This document shows, in pieces, positions 50,788 to 58,610 of a stretch of 64,000 nucleotides of DNA. The notes beneath the pieces were generated by a model that was given only the letters and a program-made list of their open reading frames with translations, searched no databases and was not told where the DNA came from. The translations under genes and the position numbers were made by a program. The stretch is from NCBI GenBank assembly GCA_021613535.1, contig CP075493.1, positions 10,726,001-10,790,000 of the forward strand, given 5' to 3'. Within the stretch, counting starts at the first letter, position 1. Every line of letters begins with the position of its first letter. This DNA comes from Adineta vaga (Eukaryota > Rotifera).

Positions 50788-51310
50788 ATATGTGTTGAAT
50801 GTTATCATTGCTGTATTTGTAATTCTAACACTTCATTCTCTCGATGTATATACGATCCAATAAAACGAAAGCTTCCAATTAAAATTGACATTGTTCAAAC
50901 ATCAGTGGCAACATTTAAACGAGATGTTTATATTAATTATCATAAAAGTGTACAGATTGATCAGTATCGTGTTTCACCAACGTTACAATGAATATTAGAA
51001 AAACGTTATTCAAAATCCGATTATTGTGAAACAAAAGATATTGGTATTCGTGATGTTCGTTGTGATTCTCAACATATTTGTTAATCTGTGATGCAACAAA
51101 GTGATTTAAAATGGAGATTAGATATTATGTCACGCCATAAATGAGACAAGTTAGACGTGGAACTATTATGGATACTGGAGAAAATCAACATAAATTCTTT
51201 TCAATGCTTATTATACAACTTCATGATCAACGATGGTTATTTATCAATTGATATACAAATAAACTTTTGTAAGTCGATCGAGAAAAGGCAAAGTACAATT
51301 AATGAAACAA
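50788..51310 (+). pseudogene. Degenerate coding sequence, Cys-rich start, family unknown
   Basis: One frame reads CVECYHCCICNSNTSFSRC, then YDPIKRKLPIKIDIVQ, TFKRDVYINYHKS and KDIGIRDVRCDSQHIC, with normal amino-acid composition. It is broken by in-frame stops near 50990, 51082 and 51143. The frame shifts at about 51140, after which MRQVRRGTIMDTGENQHKFF and LHDQRWLFIN continue before further stops. No splice-site set removes these breaks. It is read as a decayed duplicate of an unrecognised gene. The clustered Cys near the start hint at a zinc-binding module, but this is not certain. Confidence 0.5.
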
Positions 51311-51493
51311 TCTAGAATCAAAAATATTCAAAATACTTATATTTCTCCTAATGGTTGTTATTTAGCTCACCTCTTCGTCTGTGTAAAACTTCTTTTTCTA
51401 ACAAAAATAATCAAAATAACCTACCGATTTCCTTTATAACCAATTTGTTCACTACAATTATACAAACTACAATAAAATCCAGTTACTAGAGCT

Positions 51494-51599
51494 CAATATT
51501 TAGATCAACAAACGTCTTTGCCATCATCCATTGATAAGCAACAACAAGATAATACAACGCATTTCGTCGATTCAACCGAACAACAAGGAGATTATCATT
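51494..51599 (+). pseudogene. Duplicated fragment of Caprin exon 4 with its intron acceptor
   Basis: About 105 bp are nearly identical to 17886-17990. The match includes ATATTTAG, the end of Caprin intron 3, followed by ATCAACAAACGTCTTT and the region encoding NTTHFVDS-EQQGD. Differences are scattered substitutions. Retention of intron sequence means it was copied from genomic DNA, not from mRNA. Both ends leave the homology abruptly. It is flanked by the unrelated pseudogene on the left and the glycosyltransferase array on the right. Confidence 0.8.
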
Positions 51600-51725
51600 T
51601 CTATTGTCCTACTGATCGAAATAAAATCTATTATTTTCAAAACTTTTCTTCTTTATTTTGTATGTTTATGCTTCACTTGTTTTCTGAATATAACGAAAGT
51701 GATAATGACCAAAAAAAGTTACTTT

Positions 51726-53381
51726 TTACTTCCTATACAAGAATCTATTCCATAGTCGTACCAAAACAAACAGACAAAACATAACAGTGAGAACGAGAAA
51801 ATAGATCGCTTGCAAATGATTGTGCACAAATGATTGAAAACTAAGTGACGTTCGTTTTATCGTATACTCTTTCCTTAAAGTCGCCCATTTCGGACAAGAC
51901 TCATTCAATGAACCTAGTTTCTTCGTTTTTGGTTGTAGTTTGATTTGTTTCATTTCGCGTTGTACCTCATTTGTCAACATCATCGTCAAGTTTGTTGCAA
52001 CTTCTCGAAACCATTTGATAACATTAGGATATTTAGAAAATTTCATGACATGCTCTTTGTTTTGTATAAGTTGTCTTTCTAAGATCACATGAGATAAGCT
52101 CTTGTTAATGATTGTTGTCCATTTAGCTAAAATGTAAATATATCGAGTTATCATTCCAACCATCAAATACCTACGTTCAGGTAGTTTATAGGTATTATCA
52201 GCAAGATTTTCCATAATCATACTTGCTGATTTGAAATCTTCTTGTGTTTGACATTGTTGAGCAAGACAAAGAAAATGTTGACGTAAAGAACGTCGTTCTT
52301 CTGACGATAGATAGATCTTGTTTTGATTGAAAGTGACAACTAACTTTTGTAGGCGACTTTCGATGGTTGTCGAATTGTCATGATTATTACAGACTGGTTT
52401 CAACTTAAACCATTGACGACTATTCTTTTTGAGATTTGAATTCATATTTCGTACTAACCGACGCCGCCAGTTTGTATGTGCAGTGAGATTTTTCACAGGA
52501 TGCCACCAATTATTTGCTTTCTTTTTTATATCTTCAAATGAATACCTCTGTTTCCAGCTCAATGTATCAAATTCTATAGGTGTTACCACTGTCATGTTTA
52601 AATGCATACTTAATGTTTGTAATAAGTATTCGTGAAATGTAGAAATGCCACGCCATCCAATAAAATCACGAATAGCGTCTAATAAACGTCGACTAAGGCC
52701 AACCCCATTGGTCATAGAGTTGAACCATGGGGGAGGAATCTTTTCATGTGCCATATACCAATGATCCCACGACTTCAATTCCCCCAACATGTTTGATTTC
52801 ATTCTTTTCACAACTAGATCACTTGTATGCCAATACAACTGATGAATCACACGAAATGCATCTACACTCGGAATAAATACATCATCTTCGATTAACCAAA
52901 CGAATGAATAGTTTGTATTTAGTTTACAAAAATACAACAGACTTTTGTCCCATGATGATATATTTATTGGTCGACTATTTATATACATTGTTTGTTGATA
53001 GCCGTCAGTAATACATTGTTGATTAGGAATCTGAAGAATGGTTACAATCGATGATTGGGAAGATTGAATTGTGTATGAGTTATCATCCACCATAACAAAA
53101 ACATCAATATCATAATGCAACCCATCAAGAGCTAATTCTTCAGCAAACAGGAGAGTTTCGGATGCAGGTCGAACAGTAAGAAAACAAACAGCAACAGTAG
53201 CTGTGTCGATTTTGTTTATTTGAAGCGATACTATTATATGAAACAAAATCCAAATGATTTCTAAGAACATGGGTGCATCATTAGATATGGATTTGATTCG
53301 GTTGAGAGTATTAATCTTTCTGCACGTAGCAGACGAAGAACGAATAAACGTAAAACAGTTCTCTTCTTTTACAAAGCGCAC
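51726..53381 (-). CDS. Glycosyltransferase-like membrane protein, tandem copy 1 (551 aa, intronless)
   Basis: An uninterrupted 551-codon frame. A hydrophobic segment (MFLEIIWILFHIIVSLQI, residues 38-55) precedes a region that reads like a GT-A-fold transferase: VAVCFLTVRPASETLLFAEE, IDVFVMVDDNSY, SFVWLIEDDVFIPS (acidic metal-binding-type motif), GVGLSRRLLDAI, FHEYLLQTLS and NNWWHPVKNL. The C-terminal part is helical and ends in a transmembrane segment (AIYFLVLTVMFCLFVLVRLW). I cannot name the family or sugar; the glycosyltransferase call rests on the DDN and EDD motifs and their order. Met38 may be the true start: the third copy at 57033 begins at the equivalent Met. It has no introns, unlike most genes to its left. 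Its 5' and 3' flanks are shared with copy 2. Confidence 0.6.
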   Translation of the reverse strand: MRFVKEENCFTFIRSSSATCRKINTLNRIKSISNDAPMFLEIIWILFHIIVSLQINKIDTATVAVCFLTVRPASETLLFAEELALDGLHYDIDVFVMVDDNSYTIQSSQSSIVTILQIPNQQCITDGYQQTMYINSRPINISSWDKSLLYFCKLNTNYSFVWLIEDDVFIPSVDAFRVIHQLYWHTSDLVVKRMKSNMLGELKSWDHWYMAHEKIPPPWFNSMTNGVGLSRRLLDAIRDFIGWRGISTFHEYLLQTLSMHLNMTVVTPIEFDTLSWKQRYSFEDIKKKANNWWHPVKNLTAHTNWRRRLVRNMNSNLKKNSRQWFKLKPVCNNHDNSTTIESRLQKLVVTFNQNKIYLSSEERRSLRQHFLCLAQQCQTQEDFKSASMIMENLADNTYKLPERRYLMVGMITRYIYILAKWTTIINKSLSHVILERQLIQNKEHVMKFSKYPNVIKWFREVATNLTMMLTNEVQREMKQIKLQPKTKKLGSLNESCPKWATLRKEYTIKRTSLSFQSFVHNHLQAIYFLVLTVMFCLFVLVRLWNRFLYRK

Positions 53382-53570
53382 ATTGTATGAAAGTTGTTCA
53401 CAAATTCAATAATAAATAGAAACAATAAAACTTTTTTTCTTTTTCCTTTTCTTTTTCTCTCTGTTCGTGATGCTGCGGGGAGCTTACAGAAGCAGTTTGA
53501 AAGGGTATAGAAACATACAAGAATACAATAAAACTTAATTATACATGAATAAACACAAATGCTTGAAGTT
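53382..53570. repeat. Spacer of the tandem duplication
   Basis: About 190 bp between copies 1 and 2. It is closely matched by sequence upstream of copy 2 at about 55221-55400, including GTTCGTGATGCTGCGGG and CATACAAGAATACAATAAAAC. This shows that the duplicated unit (about 1.84 kb) contains flanking DNA as well as the gene. Confidence 0.8.
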
Positions 53571-55220
53571 TTATTCATGTAACCGACAGAGCCGTAGGAA
53601 AACAAACAGACAAAACATAACAGTGAGAACGAGAAAATAGATCGCTTGCAAATGATTATACACAAACGATTGAAAACTAAGTGACGTTTGTTTTCTTGAA
53701 TACTCATCTTTCCTTAAAGTCGCCCATTTCGGACAAGACTCATTCAATGAACCTAGTTTCTTCGTTTTTGGTTGTAGTTTGATTTGTTTCATTTCGCGTT
53801 GTATCTCATTTGTCAACATCATCGTCAAGTTTGTTGCAACTTCTCGAAACCATTTTATTACATCGATATATTCGAAAAATTGAAATATATATTGTTTATT
53901 CTGCAAAAGTTCTTTTTCGATGATCAAATGAGATAAACTCTTGTTATTGATTGTTGTCCATTTAGCTAAAATGTAAATATATCGAGTTATCATTCCAACC
54001 ATCAAATACTTACGTTCAGGTAGTTTATAGGTATTATCAGCAAGATTTTCCATAATCATACTTGCTGATTTGAAATCTTCTTGTGTTTGACATTGTTGAG
54101 CAAGACAAAGAAAATGTTGACGTAAAGAACGTCGTTCTTCTGACGATAGATAGATCTTGTTTTGATTGAAAGTGACAACTAACTTGTGTAAGCGACTTTC
54201 GATGATTGTCGAATTGTCGTGATTATTACAGACTGGTTTCAACTGAAACCATTGACGACTATTCTTTTTGAGATTTGAATCCATGTTTCGTACTAATCGA
54301 CGACGCCAGGCTGTATGTGCAGTGAGATTTTTCACAGGATGCCACCAATTATTTGCTTTCTTTTTTATATCTTCCCAAGAATGAATGTATCCCCATACTA
54401 ATGTATCGAGTTCTATAGGTGAGACAACTGTCATATTTTGATTAAAACTTAGAGTTTGTAACAAATACTCATGATAAGTACCATCACCTCGCCAACGAAT
54501 ATAATCATTGACAGTCTCTAATAAACGTCGACTAAGGCCAACTGCATTAACCATTGATTTGAACCATGGTGGAACTAACTTTCCATATGCCAAATGCCAA
54601 TGTGCCCAACTCTCTCTCTCACCCGATAGGTTTGGATCAACATGTTTGACTACTAGATCACTTGTATGCCAATACAACTGATGAATCACACGAAATGCAT
54701 CTACACTCGGAATAAATACATCATCTTCGATTAACCAAACGAACGAATAGTTTGTATTTAGTTTACAAAAATAAAACAGACTTTTGTCCCATGATGATAC
54801 ATTTATTGGTCGACTATCTACATACATTAGTTGATGATATCCATTAGTAATACATTGTTGATTAGGAATTTGAAGAATGGTTACTATTGATGATTGGGAA
54901 GATTGAATTGTGTATGAGTTATCATCCACCATAACAAAAACATCAATATCATAATGCAATCCATCGAGAGCTAATTCTTCAGCAAACAGGAGAGTTTGGG
55001 ATGCAGGTCGAACAGTAAGAAAACAGACAGCTATACTAGCTGTGTCGATTGTGTTTATTTGAAGCCACGCTATTATATGAAAGACGATCCAAATGATTTC
55101 TAAGAACATGGGTGCATCATCAGATATGGATTTGATTCGGTTGAGAGTATTAATCTTTCTGCACGTAGCAGACGAAGAACGAATAAACCTAAAACAGTTC
55201 TCTTCTTTTACAAAGTGCAC
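53571..55220 (-). CDS. Glycosyltransferase-like membrane protein, tandem copy 2 (549 aa, intronless)
   Basis: Paralogue of the 51726-53381 gene with the same layout: hydrophobic N-terminal segment, VDDNSY, WLIEDDVFIPS, GLSRRLLE, YHEYLLQTLS, NNWWHPVKNL and a C-terminal membrane segment. Most of the protein is nearly identical to copy 1, including the first 190 residues and the helical C-terminal half. Two internal stretches differ strongly: about residues 190-285 (for example KHVDPNLSGERESWAHW against KRMKSNMLGELKSWDHW) and about 445-475. The differing part includes the predicted acceptor-side of the catalytic domain. An intact frame in both copies suggests both are functional. Substrate unknown. 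Confidence 0.6.
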   Translation of the reverse strand: MHFVKEENCFRFIRSSSATCRKINTLNRIKSISDDAPMFLEIIWIVFHIIAWLQINTIDTASIAVCFLTVRPASQTLLFAEELALDGLHYDIDVFVMVDDNSYTIQSSQSSIVTILQIPNQQCITNGYHQLMYVDSRPINVSSWDKSLFYFCKLNTNYSFVWLIEDDVFIPSVDAFRVIHQLYWHTSDLVVKHVDPNLSGERESWAHWHLAYGKLVPPWFKSMVNAVGLSRRLLETVNDYIRWRGDGTYHEYLLQTLSFNQNMTVVSPIELDTLVWGYIHSWEDIKKKANNWWHPVKNLTAHTAWRRRLVRNMDSNLKKNSRQWFQLKPVCNNHDNSTIIESRLHKLVVTFNQNKIYLSSEERRSLRQHFLCLAQQCQTQEDFKSASMIMENLADNTYKLPERKYLMVGMITRYIYILAKWTTINNKSLSHLIIEKELLQNKQYIFQFFEYIDVIKWFREVATNLTMMLTNEIQREMKQIKLQPKTKKLGSLNESCPKWATLRKDEYSRKQTSLSFQSFVYNHLQAIYFLVLTVMFCLFVFLRLCRLHE

Positions 55221-55615
55221 ATTGTATGAAAGTTGTTCACAAATTCAATAATAAATCGAAACAATAAAACTTTTTTCTTTTCTTTTTCTCTCCGTTCGTG
55301 ATGCTGCGGGAAGCTTGTAGAAGCATTTTGAAAGAGTATAGAAACATACAAGAATACAATAAAACTTGATTATACATGAATAAACACAAATGTTTGATTT
55401 TTTTTTGACATACAAATTTTGTTGTTCGTTTAATTAAGGTTAACAATCTCTACAAGTTTTTAACAATTAAACGCATCAGGATATAGAAGATTAGAGTAGA
55501 AGAAAGAAAAGAAAAATATAAAGAGTTGCGCAGGTGAACAGTACAAAATTCAAGTTGATCCTAAGTCGTCGTTCCTTTACATAGTTATTCTAAATTATAA
55601 TAAATTCCTCTTACA
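55221..55615. other. Array spacer, then unique sequence
   Basis: Up to about 55400 this repeats the copy 1/copy 2 spacer. The homology then stops. The remainder is AT-rich with no feature. Confidence 0.55.
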
Positions 55616-55918
55616 TTAAGGCAGGTCTGGTTGCATGAAATATTTAACTACATAGTACTCAATCATCCATGTAGCTTTTCTAAAGAAGCCATATTGATTT
55701 TTATGAACATCAGAAAAGGTTAGGAAATCCAAATAGGTATTCTTCGCTCTTTCAGTCAGTCTATCCGGGAAAAATCGATCTTCAACTAGATTGCAAGTTT
55801 CATAATAACTCTTTGTCGGAGATGTTGCTATTAGGTATGCTATCCATATCTTTCTAAAAGATGCTGCTTCTGCTGAAGTGTAAAGGTGCTTTGAAAACTT
55901 TATCCAGTATTTGTACAG
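55616..55918 (-). pseudogene. Orphan open frame of 100 codons without a start
   Basis: A stop-free frame with convincing composition: LYKYWIKFSKHLY, FRKIWIAYLIATSPTKSYYE, TCNLVEDRFFPDRL, FSDVHKNQYGFFRKATWM and IEYYVVKYFMQPDLP-stop. It has no initiator. Upstream, on the same strand, stops interrupt related-looking sequence (56247-56044: RGRNWYKTRYGHKYLNRL). It is probably the 3' end of a decayed gene inserted within the glycosyltransferase array, or a terminal exon whose upstream exons I cannot find. Family not recognised. Confidence 0.35.
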
Positions 55919-56249
55919 TTAATTTCTTAGAGAGAATTCTCGAGTTAACACAAGTGTTACATAATCATCGTATCCCCATAAGGAGTATACTATCATTAAT
56001 CATGACATATAGACATGTTCGATATTTGCTCGTTGCATCTCTGTTAGAAAAAACCACGTACAAAACAACCACGAAAAGTGAGATAAAGAGAATGCGCAGA
56101 AGAGTTTTTTGCGTATTTTATTCCATGACGAGGTATAGCTCTAAATATTTTTCTTAGTGCACTATATGAATTTCTTACTTTCCTTAATCTGTTCAAATAT
56201 TTGTGCCCATACCTAGTTTTGTACCAATTTCTACCCCTAGATAACAAAT

Positions 56250-57033
56250 TCTTGAAGTTTTATTCGTATACCCGACAGAGCCGTAGGAAAACAAACAGAT
56301 AAAGCGTATCATTGAGTACGAGAAAAAAAATAGGTTCCAAATGATTGTGCACAAATAATTGAAAACTAAGTGACGTCTGTTTCTCGAATACTCTTTCCTT
56401 AAAGTCGCCCATTTCGGACAAGACTCATTCAATGAACCTAGTTTCTTCGTTTTTGGTTGTAGTTTGATTTGTTTCAATTCGCGTTGTACCTGATTTGTCA
56501 ACATCATTGTCAAGTTCGTTGCAACTTCTCGAAGCCATTTGATAACATTAGGATATTTAAAAAATTTCATGACATGCTCTTTGTTTTGTATAAGTTCTCG
56601 TTCTAAGATCACATGAGATGCTCTTGTTAATGATTGTTGTCCATTTAGCTAAAATGTAAATATATCGAGTTATCATTCCAATCATCAAATACTTACGTTC
56701 AGGTAGTTTATAGGTATTATCAGCAAGATTCTCCACAATCATACCATGATGATATATCTATTGGTCAACTATTTATATACATTGTTGATTAGGAATCTGA
56801 AGAATGGTTACCATTGATGATTGGGAAGATTGGATTGTGTATGAGTTATCATCAACCATAACAAAAACATCAATATCATAATGTAATCCATCGAGAGCTA
56901 ATTCTTCGGCAAACAGGAGAGTTTCGGATGCAGGTCGAATAAGAAAACAGACAGCTATACTAGCTGTGTCGATTGTGTTTATTTGAAGCCACACTATTAT
57001 ATGAAAGAAAATCCAAATGATTTTGAATCGCAT
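56250..57033 (-). pseudogene. Glycosyltransferase-like tandem copy 3, internally deleted
   Basis: Homologous to the two intact copies at both ends. The N-terminal end (57033 downward: hydrophobic start, RPASETLLFAEELALDGL, VDDNSY) joins directly to the C-terminal half (ENLADNTYKLPERKYLM onward) near 56745, losing about 0.7 kb that includes the EDD motif. Further damage: a small deletion near 56616 causes a frameshift, about 30 bp are lost near 56780 between short direct repeats, and a codon is missing near 56940. Homology to the other copies starts at the Met equivalent to Met38 of copy 1. It cannot encode an active enzyme. Confidence 0.85.
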
Positions 57034-57375
57034 GGTAATGGTAAAATTTTTTTGTTAGAAGCCGCAATAGCTTTTGTACTAAAACTATTTCTCTTTATCC
57101 TACAAAATGAAGTTGTTTGATTAGTAGACGAACGAGAAAATAGCAATATGTGTACGCCTATGAAGAGCATTTTTTTTCTTCTAATTACGATTTTTTGTTC
57201 ATAATAAAAGAACGTCAGTGTTTCGTTTTGTTCCTTTAATATTTGATTTGTGACAGTAGAGAGATGTCGTTGTGCGAAGGATCATTTTATTTCGTCATTT
57301 ATTGTTTGCCACGTATCGTCGTGTGTGTGTGTGCTTTATCGAAAAGAAAGAAAAATATACGTTTAAAGTATAACA

Positions 57376-57855
57376 ATGCCAGTTGAAGTCGGCCAACAAG
57401 CTCCTGATTTTACTCTTTATAATACAGAACAAAAAGAAATTTCATTAAAAGATTTAACATCCAAATCCAATGTTGTTCTTTTATTCTTTCCATTAGCATT
57501 CACAGGTGTTTGTACGAAAGAATTATGTTCTGCAAGAGATGATATTAGTAAGTATGAAAAATTAAATGCCACGATCGTTGGAATATCTGTTGATTCCTTA
57601 TTTTCATTGGGAAAATTTCGTGAAGAACAAAAACTTCCATTTGATTTATTATCCGACTTTAATAAAGATGTTGCAACACAATATGATTCACTTTATGAAC
57701 AATTTCCAAAATTTGGTTTAAAAGGTGTTACAAAACGAAGTGCATTTGTTATTGATAAACAAGGAATTATTAAATATGCTGAAATATTAGTTGATGCAAG
57801 CAAAGTCCCAGATTTTGATAAAATTAAACAAGCATTAGAAGATTGTGAGAAATGA
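57376..57855 (+). CDS. Peroxiredoxin, AhpE/bacterial type (159 aa, intronless)
   Basis: A single-exon 159-aa thioredoxin-fold peroxidase. The N-terminus PVEVGQQAPDFTLYNTEQKE is typical of AhpC/TSA proteins. The active-site loop is FPLAFTGVCTKELC, with Cys46 the expected peroxidatic residue and Thr43 part of the conserved triad; the Arg lies further on. It is most like the bacterial AhpE group (FPLAFTG) rather than animal Prx1-6. It also has Cys51 five residues later, the spacing used for the resolving Cys in BCP/PrxQ. The protein reduces hydroperoxides, probably in the cytosol since no targeting signal is seen. The lack of introns and the bacterial flavour suggest horizontal acquisition, although base composition is host-like. 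Confidence 0.85.
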   Translation: MPVEVGQQAPDFTLYNTEQKEISLKDLTSKSNVVLLFFPLAFTGVCTKELCSARDDISKYEKLNATIVGISVDSLFSLGKFREEQKLPFDLLSDFNKDVATQYDSLYEQFPKFGLKGVTKRSAFVIDKQGIIKYAEILVDASKVPDFDKIKQALEDCEK

Positions 57856-58055
57856 ACTAAAACAAAACACCTTATTTTCATGCTATTTGATTGTTTTTAA
57901 ACTAAAATAAATCATTAGAGATTAATTTTCTACTCTATTTCTTATTCGCTTGACGTCATAATTATGACGATTGATGAGTAATATTTATTGCGATCAATAT
58001 ATATATATGAATGAAAATAACATCACCTTATTTATCGATCAAAACGTAGTCGTAA
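57856..58055. other. Short intergenic stretch
   Basis: Contains AATAAA near 57906, a likely polyadenylation signal for the peroxiredoxin, and an AT microsatellite near 57999. Confidence 0.5.
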
Positions 58056-58460
58056 ATGTTTGTTTTTCATATTATTGGTATTCTAATTCTCATTGGATCA
58101 ATAGTATCTTCGGGAAAAGATTCTGATCCCATTCTTATTGAAAATACGTTCGTTACATGTTATTCCGACCGTTTAGTTATCCATTTTTATTATTTTCCAT
58201 TTGGTTCCAAGACAATAAAATATGAAAATATTCGTTCATGTGAATTACTTCAACATGATCAATTAAACATGTTTCAAACGAAATGTTGGGGAATGGCGTT
58301 CTCGCCAATTTGGTGGCATTTGGACATACAGCGGCAATGGCGAAAATATTATCTTGTATTAGATGGTACTCAATGGCCAAAAATTGGTATAACTATGGAT
58401 GATGATGATACGATTAAAGTTTACAACTTATTAATGAAACATTTTCTACACAATAAATAA
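58056..58460 (+). CDS. Small membrane-anchored or secreted protein of unknown function (134 aa)
   Basis: A single exon encoding 134 aa. An N-terminal hydrophobic stretch (FVFHIIGILILIGSIVSS) is a signal peptide or anchor. The rest looks like a compact beta-rich domain: TCYSDRLVIHFYYFPFGSKT, IKYENIRSCELL, CWGMAFSPIWWHLD, KYYLVLDGTQWPKIG and a final helix VYNLLMKHF. The pattern resembles small PH-like domains of bacterial and fungal hypothetical proteins, but I cannot name the family. It lies in the run of intronless genes between the peroxiredoxin and the FAD monooxygenase and converges on the latter. Confidence 0.6.
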   Translation: MFVFHIIGILILIGSIVSSGKDSDPILIENTFVTCYSDRLVIHFYYFPFGSKTIKYENIRSCELLQHDQLNMFQTKCWGMAFSPIWWHLDIQRQWRKYYLVLDGTQWPKIGITMDDDDTIKVYNLLMKHFLHNK

Positions 58461-58610
58461 ACTTGTTTTGTACTCATCAACTGAGTATCACGCCATAGAT
58501 CATCCAATATTCGTTCGTTTTTTTTATGTTATAAACAAAAGAGATAAGTTTATTTTTACTGATAAGCACTTTCGTCGTATGAAAACAAACAAACAAAAAG
58601 ATGAGGTGAT

